Notes: generated by a model not told the origin, from the sequence alone. 17,931 nucleotides of DNA from JBDTNQ01 sp039933635 (GCA_039933635.1 JBDTNQ010000089.1:1-17931), one strand, 5' to 3'. Positions 1-7,842 are shown, counted from the first letter of the stretch. A program made the numbers and translations.

Positions 1-689
1 AGGGCGGTGAGCTTCCAGCCGAACACGCAGCCCGTGTCGATGTCGAGACTGTTGCGGCGCCACTCGGGCTGGCCCACGCAGGTGTGACCGTAGACCACGG
101 CCGCGTCGCCGGCGTAGTCATGCACCCAGGGATGCCGCTTCTCGTGACTCGTGGGGTCCATCTCGCCGTTGACGGCGCCGTACACGGCCAGATTGCGTAT
201 GTCGGCTCCGCCGACGCCGTGAAAGCGTTCCGGCAGTCCCGTGTGGGCGACGACGAGCCGGCCGTCGTCGAGGATGACGTGACCCGGGAGCGCCTGGAAG
301 AACGCCAGCACGTCGTCGCGAAACGCCTGGGGCTCGAGCTCGAGGTCGGCCACCGTCTCGGCCAGGCCATAGACGAGCGGGACGGGTTCTCCGGCCAGGT
401 GCCGTTCCAGTTGCACGTCGTGATTGCCAGGCACGGCTAGTGCCGAGCCCGAATCGACCATGCGCATGACCAGCGCGAGGACGCCGGCGGTGGCCGGGCC
501 GCGATCGACGAAGTCGCCGACGAAGACCGGCAGCCGGCCTTCCGGGGATCGCCATCCGGCCTCGGCATCGGGCTGGTATCCGAGCGCCCGAAAGAGTTCG
601 GTCAGCTCATCGAGGCACGCATGGACATCGCCGATGACGTCGATGGGCTCGGTGTGGTGCCGCTGGTCGATACTGATCTCGCGCGTCAC
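1..689 (-). CDS. Calcineurin-like metallophosphoesterase, Pnkp-phosphatase/PrpE/ApaH-like (partial, C-terminus outside window)
   Basis: Only the first 229 codons lie in the window. All five blocks of the calcineurin-like phosphoesterase fold are visible: GDVH (residues 20-23), GDFVDRG (58-64), GNHD (88-91), AHTG (148-151) and YGHT (200-203), followed by DIDTGCVFG (216-224). The last block and the YG..NGE stretch near 170 resemble the phosphatase domain of bacterial polynucleotide kinase-phosphatase and PrpE/ApaH-type diadenosine tetraphosphatases. Such enzymes use two metal ions to hydrolyse phosphoesters, so the substrate (RNA/DNA 3' phosphate, Ap4A or phosphoprotein) cannot be decided here. 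The domain begins almost at the N-terminus, so no kinase domain precedes it in this frame. The start is a GTG at 689 with GGAG about 8 bases upstream; no ATG is available upstream in frame. The gene is divergent from ppk2. The family is secure; the subfamily is inferred. Confidence 0.88.
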   Translation of the reverse strand, partial: MTREISIDQRHHTEPIDVIGDVHACLDELTELFRALGYQPDAEAGWRSPEGRLPVFVGDFVDRGPATAGVLALVMRMVDSGSALAVPGNHDVQLERHLAGEPVPLVYGLAETVADLELEPQAFRDDVLAFFQALPGHVILDDGRLVVAHTGLPERFHGVGGADIRNLAVYGAVNGEMDPTSHEKRHPWVHDYAGDAAVVYGHTCVGQPEWRRNSLDIDTGCVFGWKLTA

Positions 690-754
690 GCTGTCGCTCC
701 AGACGTCGTGACCACGCGCAACGCGGGGTATCGTATCTGCCTGGGAGTTCCCTC

Positions 755-1639
755 ATGAAACGTAAGCCTTTTCTGGTGCGACCCGGTTCCCGCGTGCGGC
801 TGGCCGATTACTCGACGAGTCACACGCCCGGCGTCGGCGCGCGCGCCGATGCCGCCCGGCTGCTTGCCGACAACGTACGGTCGATTGCCGAGGCCCAGAC
901 GCGCCTTTACGCCCAGGACCGCTGGTCGCTGCTCATCATCCTGCAGGCCATGGACGGTGCCGGCAAGGACTCGACCATCAAGCACGTCATGAGCGGCGTG
1001 AACCCGCAAGGCGTGCAGGTGACGAGCTTCAAGGCGCCGACCACGCACGAGCTCGATCACGACTACTTGTGGCGGTCGGTCGCGGCGCTGCCGCAGCGGG
1101 GCATCATCGGGATTCACAACCGATCGCACTACGAAGAAGTGCTGGTCGTTCGCGTCCATCCGGAGTTCCTGACGAGGCAGCAACTGCCGCCCGGAGTCGT
1201 CTCCAAGAAGATCTGGCGGCAGCGCTATAAACAGATTCGACACTTCGAGTCCTTCCTGGTGCAGAACGGTACCATCGTTCTGAAGTTCTTCCTGCACGTC
1301 TCGGCGGAGGAGCAACGGCGCCGCTTCCTCGAACGCATCGAGAAACCCGAGAAGCAATGGAAGTTTTCATTGCAGGACGTCAAGGAGCGGGCGCTGTGGG
1401 ATGACTACCAGCGCGCGTACGAGGAGATGCTCGAGCACACGAGCACGGACGAGGCGCCCTGGTTCGTGATTCCCGCCGACCACAAGTGGTACATGCAGCT
1501 GGCGGTGGGCGAGCTCATCGTGGACGCGTTGAAGCGACTCAGCGTCGAGATGCCCGTGGTCGACGCGGAGCGGCGCCGCGAGCTGGTGGAAGGCAAGAGG
1601 CTGTTGAGCCGCGAAGGCAAGCCACGCGTCATCCCGTGA
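755..1639 (+). CDS. ppk2: Polyphosphate kinase 2 family protein (class III-like polyP:nucleotide phosphotransferase)
   Basis: This 294-aa protein is a single-domain PPK2, which transfers phosphate between inorganic polyphosphate and AMP, ADP or other nucleotides in the cytoplasm. The P-loop is AMDGAGKDSTIKHV (residues 65-78, with K71 and D72), followed by GVNPQG and SFKAP. The lid region has NRSHYEEVLVVRVHP (122-136), and the C-terminal half carries the family's KFFLHVS, RRRFLERIEKPEKQWKF and ADHKWY segments. Length and wording fit the class III branch (polyP:AMP/ADP phosphotransferases), but class assignment by eye is tentative. The start is supported by GGGAG at 743-747, 7 bases before the ATG. 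The gene is monocistronic, divergent from the phosphoesterase, and its 3' end overlaps the convergent cysA by 11 bases. Confidence 0.93.
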   Translation: MKRKPFLVRPGSRVRLADYSTSHTPGVGARADAARLLADNVRSIAEAQTRLYAQDRWSLLIILQAMDGAGKDSTIKHVMSGVNPQGVQVTSFKAPTTHELDHDYLWRSVAALPQRGIIGIHNRSHYEEVLVVRVHPEFLTRQQLPPGVVSKKIWRQRYKQIRHFESFLVQNGTIVLKFFLHVSAEEQRRRFLERIEKPEKQWKFSLQDVKERALWDDYQRAYEEMLEHTSTDEAPWFVIPADHKWYMQLAVGELIVDALKRLSVEMPVVDAERRRELVEGKRLLSREGKPRVIP

Positions 1640-2684
1640 CGAACACTCGGAGGCGGCGCGGTTTCACGTACAGCTGCTCGCCCGTCGAGGGGCGCAGCGC
1701 ATCGTAGGCGTCGCGGCTCAGCTGCACCTGAATCAAACGTCCCTCATCGTCATTCAGTCCGAGCTTGACGATGGCGCCCGTCGTGTTGACCTCGGCCAAC
1801 GTGGCCCAGAGTCCGCCGCCTTCGTCATCACGCGTCAGGTCCAGCTCGTGGGGCCGGGCATATCCTGCGGCCGGTTGGGGCGTGGCGGCCGGATGCTCGG
1901 GGTAGTCCATCTTGATCGGGCCGAGGAGCGCCTGGCCCGACTCCACGCGTCCGTGGAAGATGTTGACGGTGCCCAGGAAGTTCATGACAAAGGACGTCGC
2001 CGGCCGCTCGAACACGTCTTCAGGACTGCCATCCTGCTCGATGTGGCCTTCGTTCATCACCACCACACGGTCAGCGAGCTCGAGCGCTTCTTCCTGGTCG
2101 TGCGTCACGAACACGCTGGTCAGGTGAATCTCGTCGTGCAGCCGCCGGAGCCACCGCCGAAGCTCCTGCCGGACCTTGGCATCCAGGGCGCCAAAGGGTT
2201 CATCGAGCAGCAGCACCTTGGGCTCAACGGCCAGCGCGCGCGCCAGCGCGACCCGCTGCCGTTGGCCGCCGGATAGCTGTCGCGGGTACCGGTTGCCAAG
2301 GTAGTCGAGCTGCACGAGTTCCAGCAGTGCCTGCACCTTCTGCCGAATGACTTCGTCGGATGGCCGCCGGGCGCGTGGGCGAACGCGAAGTCCGAAGGCG
2401 ACATTCTCGAACACCGTCATGTGACGGAACAACGCGTAGTGCTGGAAGACGAAGCCGACGTTGCGATCCCGCGCGTTGCGATTCGTGGCGTCCTCGTCTT
2501 CGAGCAGCACATTGCCGCGGTCAGCTTGTTCGAGGCCGGCAATGATCCGGAGCAGCGTTGTCTTGCCCGATCCCGAGGGGCCGAGCAGGGCCACCAGTTC
2601 GCCTGAGGCGACGGAAAAGCTGACGTTGTCGAGGGATGTGAACCGACCGAACGTTTTTGTGACCTGACGGACTTCGATGCCCAC
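1629..2684 (-). CDS. cysA: Sulfate/thiosulfate ABC transporter ATP-binding protein CysA
   Basis: This is the 351-aa ATPase subunit that powers sulfate/thiosulfate import at the inner membrane. Visible motifs are Walker A GPSGSGKT (35-42), Q-loop Q81, signature LSGGQRQR (137-144), Walker B VLLLDEPFGALD (157-168) and H-loop H195, followed by a C-terminal TOBE-type regulatory region as expected for CysA. It is the last gene of the porin-sbp-cysT-cysW-cysA operon. The start is a GTG at 2684 that shares one base with the TAG stop of cysW, indicating translational coupling. Its stop region overlaps the 3' end of ppk2 on the opposite strand by 11 bases, and I see no terminator hairpin between them. 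Assignment to sulfate rather than another anion rests on the CysT/CysW/Sbp neighbours. Confidence 0.95.
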   Translation of the reverse strand: MGIEVRQVTKTFGRFTSLDNVSFSVASGELVALLGPSGSGKTTLLRIIAGLEQADRGNVLLEDEDATNRNARDRNVGFVFQHYALFRHMTVFENVAFGLRVRPRARRPSDEVIRQKVQALLELVQLDYLGNRYPRQLSGGQRQRVALARALAVEPKVLLLDEPFGALDAKVRQELRRWLRRLHDEIHLTSVFVTHDQEEALELADRVVVMNEGHIEQDGSPEDVFERPATSFVMNFLGTVNIFHGRVESGQALLGPIKMDYPEHPAATPQPAAGYARPHELDLTRDDEGGGLWATLAEVNTTGAIVKLGLNDDEGRLIQVQLSRDAYDALRPSTGEQLYVKPRRLRVFVTG

Positions 2685-3583
2685 TACGCGGCCTCCTGAA
2701 ACTGCTCATCGTCCTGGGAAGCGAGCGTGCGAGCCAGGCGCCGCTCGATCAGCGTCTTGGCGAGCAGCGTGACCAGCGCGAGGAGCGTCAGCAGCGAGGC
2801 GACCGCGAAGGCCGCCTGGAAGTTGTATTCGTTGTACAGAATTTCGACCTGGAGCGGCAGCGTGTTGGTGCGCCCGCGAATCTTGCCGGACACCACCGAC
2901 ACCGCGCCGAACTCGCCCATCGCGCGGGCATTGCACAGGATGACGCCGTAGAGCAGGCCCCATTTGATGTTCGGCAGCGTGACGCGGAAGAACGTCTGCA
3001 GACCGCTGGCCCCGAGCACGCGCGCGGCCTCCTCTTCTTCGGTGCCGGCGGCCTCCATGACGGGGATGATCTCGCGCGCGACGAAGGGAAACGACACGAA
3101 GATGGTGGCCAGCACGATGCCCGGTACCGCGAAGATGATCTTCATGTCGTGATCGATCAGCCACGTGCCGAACCAACCCTGGCGCCCGAACATCAGCACG
3201 AACACCATGCCGGAGATCACGGGCGATACCGCGAACGGCAGGTCGATCAGCGTGACCAGCAGGTTGCGCCCCGGGAAGCGGAATTTCGCGATGGCCCACC
3301 CGGCGGCCAGGCCGAACAGCAGATTCGCCGGCACGGCAATCACGGCGGCCAGGAGCGTCAGCCGCAACGCGGCCACGGCGTCCGGCTCGACGATCGCGGC
3401 GCGGTACGCTTCCAGCCCCTTCGCGAGGGCCTCGCTGAAGACCATCACCAATGGCACAGCCAGAAACAGCGTCAGGAACAGCAGGGCGACAATCGTGAGC
3501 GTCCAGCGGACGACCGCCGGCTCGGTCAGGTGGCGGCGCGTGCGAGTCGTGAACGAACGTCGAGCGGTAACGGTCCCAGCCAT
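2684..3583 (-). CDS. cysW: Sulfate ABC transporter permease CysW
   Basis: A 299-aa inner-membrane permease with about six hydrophobic segments. The cytoplasmic EAA loop that docks on CysA is seen at EEAARVLGASGLQTF (184-198, with the conserved G191). Typical CysW wording includes FRFPGRNLL (101-109), IDLPFAVSPVISGM (113-126) and ARAMGEFGAVSVVSGKI further on. It pairs with CysT to form the sulfate/thiosulfate channel. The ATG at 3583 lies 6 bases after the stop of cysT, with a GAGG formed by the cysT stop region acting as ribosome binding site. It overlaps the cysA GTG by one base. Confidence 0.95.
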   Translation of the reverse strand: MAGTVTARRSFTTRTRRHLTEPAVVRWTLTIVALLFLTLFLAVPLVMVFSEALAKGLEAYRAAIVEPDAVAALRLTLLAAVIAVPANLLFGLAAGWAIAKFRFPGRNLLVTLIDLPFAVSPVISGMVFVLMFGRQGWFGTWLIDHDMKIIFAVPGIVLATIFVSFPFVAREIIPVMEAAGTEEEEAARVLGASGLQTFFRVTLPNIKWGLLYGVILCNARAMGEFGAVSVVSGKIRGRTNTLPLQVEILYNEYNFQAAFAVASLLTLLALVTLLAKTLIERRLARTLASQDDEQFQEAA

Positions 3584-3589
3584 TGAGCC

Positions 3590-4423
3590 TCAGTGCGCGA
3601 GACGACGCGCGGTCCAGTGTTGCAGGGCGTTGAGGCCGAGCAGGAGCAGGAACGAGAGGGTCAGCATCACGAGGGCAATGGCCGTGGCGCCGGGGTAGTC
3701 GTACTGCTGCAGTCTCGTGATGATGAGGAGCGGCGCGATCTCGGTTCGCATCGGCATGTTGCCGGAGATGAACACGACGGAGCCGTACTCGCCGACGGCG
3801 CGCGCGAACGAGAGCGCAAATCCCGTCAGCCATGCAGGGTACAGGTAGGGGAGGATGATGGCGGTGAGCACGCGGGTCCGGCTGGCGCCCAGGCTCGTGG
3901 CGGCCTCCTCGACCTGCGCGTCCAGATCCTCGATGACGGGCTGCAGCGTGCGGATCACGAATGGCAGTCCGATGAAAATGAGCGCGATGGTGATGCCGAG
4001 CGGCGTGAACGACACCGTGATCCCGTAACGCGCCAAGGGCTCGCCGAGCCAGCCATTCGGCGCGTAGAGCGACGTGAGCGTGATGCCCGCGACAGCGGTC
4101 GGCAGCGCAAACGGCAGATCGATCAACGCGTCCACGAACCGCTTGCCTGGAAACTCGTAGCGCACCAGCACCCAGGCCACGAGCGCACCGAAGATCGCAT
4201 TCACGCTCGCGGCGTAGAACGCGGTCGTGATGCTGAGCTTGTAGGATGCGACGACGCGCGGATCCGTGATCGTCTGGACGAAGACGGGCCAGGTGGCCGA
4301 TGCGCTCTTGATTGGCAACGTGGAAAGCGGCACGAGCACAATCAGCGCGAGATAGAAGAGCGTGAACGCCATGGTGATGCGAAACCCTGGCAGGACACTG
4401 CGGGAGCGGGCGCGGGAAGCCAT
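3590..4423 (-). CDS. cysT: Sulfate ABC transporter permease CysT (CysU)
   Basis: A 277-aa polytopic permease. The EAA loop is at EEAATSLGASRTRVL (172-186, G179). Family-typical segments are YEFPGKRFVDALIDLPFALPTAVAGI (around 89-114) and FARAVGEYGSVVFISGNMP (around 206-224). It partners CysW in the inner membrane. Its ATG at 4423 is preceded by only a weak Shine-Dalgarno, and the 53-base gap from sbp contains a very stable hairpin (4436-4466), so its translation may be lower than that of the binding protein. It is the third gene of the operon. Confidence 0.95.
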   Translation of the reverse strand: MASRARSRSVLPGFRITMAFTLFYLALIVLVPLSTLPIKSASATWPVFVQTITDPRVVASYKLSITTAFYAASVNAIFGALVAWVLVRYEFPGKRFVDALIDLPFALPTAVAGITLTSLYAPNGWLGEPLARYGITVSFTPLGITIALIFIGLPFVIRTLQPVIEDLDAQVEEAATSLGASRTRVLTAIILPYLYPAWLTGFALSFARAVGEYGSVVFISGNMPMRTEIAPLLIITRLQQYDYPGATAIALVMLTLSFLLLLGLNALQHWTARRLAH

Positions 4424-4435
4424 CAGCGGTCAGGC

Positions 4436-4466
4436 GCCCGCGCCGGGAACATGTCCCGGCGCGGGC
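4436..4466 (-). promoter_or_regulatory. Intercistronic stem-loop between sbp and cysT
   Basis: Perfect 13-bp inverted repeat (arms 4436-4448 and 4454-4466, GCCCGCGCCGGGA on the minus strand) with a 5-base loop CATGT. It lies between the sbp stop (4477-4479) and the cysT ATG (4421-4423). No T-run follows, so it is unlikely to be a full intrinsic terminator. The usual role of such a hairpin after a binding-protein gene is to protect the upstream mRNA from 3' exonucleases and raise the ratio of binding protein to permease; that role is inferred here. A second small hairpin (TACCGG-CCTG-CCGGTA, 4478-4493) overlaps the sbp stop codon immediately upstream. Confidence 0.8.
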
Positions 4467-4476
4467 CACCGTGGAT

Positions 4477-5487
4477 CTACCGGCCTGCCGGTACGTAGAT
4501 CTGGTCGAAATACGCGCGATCGCCGAAATGCACGTCGTGTGCTTTCGTCCAGCCGCCGAACGCCTCGTCGATGGTGAAGACCTTCAGCTTGGCGAATGAG
4601 GCGGCGTACTTGGCGGCGACCTGCGGGTTGCGCGGGCGATAGTGGTTCTTCGCGATGATGTCCTGTGCTTCGGGCGTGTAGAGAAACTTCAGGTAGGCCT
4701 CGGCGGCCGCGCGCGTCCCCTTCCGGTCCACGTTCTTGTCGACGACCGCGACTGGCGGTTCGGCGAGGATGCTGAGCGACGGCACGACGATCTCGAACTT
4801 GCCGGGTGTTTCGGCGAGCGCCAGATACGCTTCGTTCTCCCACGCCAGCAGCACATCGCCAATGCCGCGCTGGACGAACGTGGTCGTTGATCCGCGCGCA
4901 CCGCTGTCGAGCACGGGCACGTTCTTGTAGAGCTTCGAGACGAAGTCCTTGCCCGCGGCCTCGGTGTTGCCACCCGCGCGCCTGCCGTATTCCCACGCGG
5001 CCAGATACGCCCACTGCGCGCCGCCCGACGTCTTCGGGTTGGGCGTGATCACGGCGACGCCCGGTTTCACGACGTCGTTCCAATCCTTGATGCCCTTGGG
5101 GTTGCCGCGGCGGACGAGGAACACGATCGTGGAGGTGTAGGGCGAGCTGTTGTCCGGCAGCTTCTTCTGCCACCCGGCGTAGATCAGGCCCGATTTCTGG
5201 ATGGCGTCGATGTCATACGCGAGCGCCAGCGTCACGACGTCCGCCTCGAGGCCGTCCGAGACGGCACGCGACTGGCCGCCGGAGCCGCCGTGCGACTGTT
5301 CGATCTTCAGGACCTTCCCGCCGTTCTTCGCGGCGTAGTCCTTGACGAACGCCGCGTTGATGGCGGTGTAGAGCTCTCGGGTCGGATCGTAGGAGACGTT
5401 GAGGAGCGTTTGCGCCTGCGCGGATGCGGCACCAGCCAGCGTGAGGGCCGCGAGTGCGGCGATGCGAGCGAATCGTTGCGGTGTCAT
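4477..5487 (-). CDS. sbp: Sulfate/thiosulfate-binding periplasmic protein (Sbp/CysP)
   Basis: A 336-aa substrate-binding protein of the sulfate/thiosulfate family. A Sec signal peptide occupies about residues 1-25 (positive MTPQRFAR, hydrophobic core, ASAQAQ cleavage region). The mature protein begins TLLNVSYDPTRELY, the classic start of Sbp/CysP, and carries QSHGGSGGQSRAV, EADVVTLALAYDID, NPKTSGGAQWAYLAAW, VPVLDSGARGSTTTF, VLLAWENEA and NHYRPRN, all family hallmarks. It captures sulfate or thiosulfate in the periplasm and delivers it to CysT/CysW. The ATG at 5487 has GGAG about 8 bases upstream. It follows the porin gene by 24 bases in the same operon. Sulfate and thiosulfate specificity cannot be separated by eye. 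Confidence 0.95.
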   Translation of the reverse strand: MTPQRFARIAALAALTLAGAASAQAQTLLNVSYDPTRELYTAINAAFVKDYAAKNGGKVLKIEQSHGGSGGQSRAVSDGLEADVVTLALAYDIDAIQKSGLIYAGWQKKLPDNSSPYTSTIVFLVRRGNPKGIKDWNDVVKPGVAVITPNPKTSGGAQWAYLAAWEYGRRAGGNTEAAGKDFVSKLYKNVPVLDSGARGSTTTFVQRGIGDVLLAWENEAYLALAETPGKFEIVVPSLSILAEPPVAVVDKNVDRKGTRAAAEAYLKFLYTPEAQDIIAKNHYRPRNPQVAAKYAASFAKLKVFTIDEAFGGWTKAHDVHFGDRAYFDQIYVPAGR

Positions 5488-5511
5488 CGTGATCTCCGAA
5501 ATATGGGGCCG

Positions 5512-6828
5512 TTAGAAGGCCAGCTGCGTGCGGAAGATGATGGAGTTCTCGGCGGGCCGGGTGCCGGCGCCGCCGTCGAACGACGTGCGTTCGTACGCGA
5601 CGTAGTACTTGACGAACTGCACCGGGTACCAGTCCGCGCCGATCGTGAACTGTCTGGCCGTGCGGCTCGCGCCGGGTGCGGCCAGGCCGGCGTCGAACGC
5701 GGCCTGATCGATCTGCAGCTGCGAGAACCTCGCGACGATCTGGATGGCGCCCCAGTGATCGGCGGACGGATCGAAGGGTCGCTTCGGCCGGATGACACCG
5801 CTCGAGGCGGCCTCGCCCGTCAGAATCCACGTGCCGCTCACGTCCCAGCCGTCGTTCGTGATGTTGCTCCGCGCGCCCGACTTGGCGATCTCCTGCGTCG
5901 TGCGGGCGTATTCGGCGAATGTGCCGAGGTTCTTGTAGTAGTAGGCGACACCTGGCGTGACCCGTACGCGGTCCCCATCGGCGTTGGCGCCGGCGTACGA
6001 GAAGTACGTCTGGCCGGCGGACGTCTTGAACGACGGCAGCGCGCTGCCGGATTGCGATCCGGCCGAGGCGCCCAGATGAAACGCGAGGTTGTTCCACGCG
6101 GATTGCGGCGTTGTCGGATTACGGAAGGGCTGCACGAAAACGCGTCCGGCGATGTCCTTCCCATTGTTCGTGTCGACGTCCGTCGTCGAATTCGAGCCAT
6201 CCACGATGCCGTTGAACACCCCGATCGAGTAGCTCACCTTGGCGCTGGCGAGGTCGCCCTGCACCTGCACGCCGACGTCCCGGTTCGGGATGAGGCTCGA
6301 CGCCAGGGAGCGCTCGGGAAACAGCAGGCCGGGATCCGTGTAGAGCACCTCGAGTCCCACGGGCGTCTTGTCCTTGCCGACACGTACCCGGAAGGCACTG
6401 GAGAAGCGCGTGTCGACATACGCGTCGAGGACCGTGGCGGCGCCGTTGCCCAGCTCGGGCGTCAGCCTGAAGTCGAAGTACTTCCCGACCCGACCCTGGA
6501 GCATCGGCCGGGCCTTGCGCATCGTGAACGTGTCGGTGAACGGTGACGGATCGTCCGTCGTGAAGCGGCCGTCGACCTGAACGACCGTTCCGATCTGGAT
6601 ACGGTTGTCGCCGTTGGCGGATTGGACGAAGAAGCCGTCCTGCCAGCCCGCGATGACCGGCGCGGCGGTCTGGGTCGCGGCAACGGGAGCCGCTGGGGCG
6701 GCCGACGCCGCCTGTGCGAACGCCTGTGACGCGGTGGGGGCACCGGCAGTCACAGCAAGGAGAAATACGCGCAGCGGAAGAGACCTCTGGGATGATCGGC
6801 GTGAAGGGTAGGTCGAACTGGATCGCAT
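5512..6828 (-). CDS. OprO/OprP-family outer-membrane porin, predicted sulfate/anion channel
   Basis: A 438-aa beta-barrel porin related to phosphate-selective porins O and P. It has an N-terminal export signal (basic RSSSTYPSRRSSQRS, hydrophobic LPLRVFLLAV, then ASQAFAQA), an Ala/Pro-rich linker, and alternating amphipathic strands with family-like wording: GDNRIQIGTVVQVDGRF, TFTMRKARPMLQGRVGKYFDFRLTPELG and IPNRDVGVQVQGDL. The chain ends in Phe (RTQLAF), the usual OMP assembly signal. I choose the ATG at 6828 because a CAGG sits 8 bases upstream; a GTG at 6852 in the same frame lacks a ribosome binding site and would lengthen the signal region. As the first gene of the sulfate ABC operon it probably passes sulfate or thiosulfate through the outer membrane. 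That specificity is inferred from context, since the family name comes from phosphate. Confidence 0.87.
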   Translation of the reverse strand: MRSSSTYPSRRSSQRSLPLRVFLLAVTAGAPTASQAFAQAASAAPAAPVAATQTAAPVIAGWQDGFFVQSANGDNRIQIGTVVQVDGRFTTDDPSPFTDTFTMRKARPMLQGRVGKYFDFRLTPELGNGAATVLDAYVDTRFSSAFRVRVGKDKTPVGLEVLYTDPGLLFPERSLASSLIPNRDVGVQVQGDLASAKVSYSIGVFNGIVDGSNSTTDVDTNNGKDIAGRVFVQPFRNPTTPQSAWNNLAFHLGASAGSQSGSALPSFKTSAGQTYFSYAGANADGDRVRVTPGVAYYYKNLGTFAEYARTTQEIAKSGARSNITNDGWDVSGTWILTGEAASSGVIRPKRPFDPSADHWGAIQIVARFSQLQIDQAAFDAGLAAPGASRTARQFTIGADWYPVQFVKYYVAYERTSFDGGAGTRPAENSIIFRTQLAF

Positions 6829-7172
6829 AGGTGCAGCCTGAAAAATGGTCACTGGTATTTATGGAGAGCGCACGAATCTACGAAACGGCGCACAACAATA
6901 GAAACCGCATGAGCGGGGATGAGGCCGACAGACTGTGAGGGGGGTGGAGCCGAACCGGTAGGGTCTTGCGCTACAGGTGTCTTCTACCTCGCCAGCGTCG
7001 GCGCAGTACACGCGCATCGACACGTGGTCGACACGGTGCAGGCACGACAACAGACGAAGGACGACGTCATGAAGCCTCTCCAGCAGACACGATGCGCAGG
7101 GGCCGTGTCAAGTGGAGCCTCAGGAGGTGGCCGGGGGCGCTGCGTGGGAGGCTCGCGGGCCTAGCCCTGAGC
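6829..7172. other. Gene-free leader/intergenic region upstream of the porin-sulfate operon
   Basis: A 344-base stretch between dedA and the porin. Small open frames exist on both strands (for example 6919-7164 plus and 6859-7050 minus), but they have no recognisable domain and atypical composition, so I do not call them. The part nearest the porin (about 6845-6900) is relatively AT-rich and is the likely operon promoter, although no convincing -35/-10 pair is evident. I compared the minus-strand leader by eye with the SAM-I riboswitch core and found no match. Two CGACACG direct repeats occur 11 bases apart at 7018-7024 and 7029-7035. No tRNA or terminator with a T-run is visible. Confidence 0.5.
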
Positions 7173-7832
7173 CTAAGCCTTCCGCCTATGTCGGAGAAAC
7201 TCTACGGCCACAGGCAAGAGCGAGACCGCGACGATACCGATCGTCACGAGGGAGAAGTTGTTCTTGATGATCGGGAACTGGCCAAAGAGCACGCCTGCGC
7301 CGACGCAGAGGCCGACCCACGCGGCGGCGCCGATGGCGTTGTAGGCCAGAAATGATCGTGGCAGCATGGCCGCCGCGCCGGCCACGAACGGAACGAATGT
7401 CCGGACGATCGGCACGAAGCGGCCCAGCACAACGGCCTTGCCGCCGTACGTTTCGAAGAACTGGTGTGCGCGTGCAAGGTGTTGGCGGTTGAGCAGCCGA
7501 TCCCACCTGCCGGCGGCCCGGGTCGCAGGCTCTGTCGCATAAAAGATGCGCGGTCCGACGCGGCGTCCGATGGCGTAGTTGACCGAGTTGCCCAGGAAGG
7601 CGGCGACGAAGAGCAATCCCAAGAGGGGCAGCGGTTGCAGCACGCCGGGTCCCACGAGCGCCCCGGCGGCAAACAGCAGCGAGTCGCCCGGCAAGAACGG
7701 GGTGACCACGAAACCGGTCTCCGCGAAGACGATGGCGAAGAGCAGACCGTAGATCCACCACTGGCCGTGCGCGTTCACGAGCTCGAGCAGATGGCGATCG
7801 AAATGGAGGACGAAGTCGAGGAGTTCGGGCAC
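7173..7832 (-). CDS. DedA family membrane protein
   Basis: A 219-aa polytopic protein of the DedA/VTT (SNARE-associated) family, which includes undecaprenyl-phosphate and phospholipid flippases of the inner membrane. Family marks are FAETGFVVTPFLPGDSLLF (residues 36-54, with the conserved acidic E38 and D50), GNSVNYAIGRRVG (81-93), FFETYGGKAVVLGRFVPIVRTFVPFVAG (125-152, conserved R138 and R144) and a C-terminal hydrophobic helix. The predicted start is a GTG at 7832, 10 bases after the stop of the upstream ftsB-like gene, so the two are probably co-transcribed. The ribosome binding site is poor. The precise lipid substrate is unknown. Confidence 0.92.
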   Translation of the reverse strand: MPELLDFVLHFDRHLLELVNAHGQWWIYGLLFAIVFAETGFVVTPFLPGDSLLFAAGALVGPGVLQPLPLLGLLFVAAFLGNSVNYAIGRRVGPRIFYATEPATRAAGRWDRLLNRQHLARAHQFFETYGGKAVVLGRFVPIVRTFVPFVAGAAAMLPRSFLAYNAIGAAAWVGLCVGAGVLFGQFPIIKNNFSLVTIGIVAVSLLPVAVEFLRHRRKA

Positions 7833-7842
7833 GATGACGAGC

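Noticed and set aside
2706..4469. 587-codon open frame on the minus strand across cysW and cysT
   Set aside because: It is an out-of-frame shadow of two well-supported permease genes; the translation is Arg/His/Ala-rich with no domain, as expected from high-GC third positions.
3593..4498. 301-codon plus-strand open frame opposite cysT
   Set aside because: Antisense shadow with highly charged, low-complexity composition.
5290..6546. 418-codon plus-strand open frame opposite sbp and the porin
   Set aside because: It is antisense to two clear genes, Arg/Val-rich, without motifs or a ribosome binding site.
6919..7164. Small plus-strand open frame (81 codons) in the porin-dedA gap
   Set aside because: No domain, no convincing ribosome binding site, and a Gly/Ala/Arg composition like chance frames in this window.
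6829..7172. SAM-type riboswitch before the sulfate operon
   Set aside because: The leader does not contain the conserved SAM-I core as read by eye; without a covariance search it cannot be supported.
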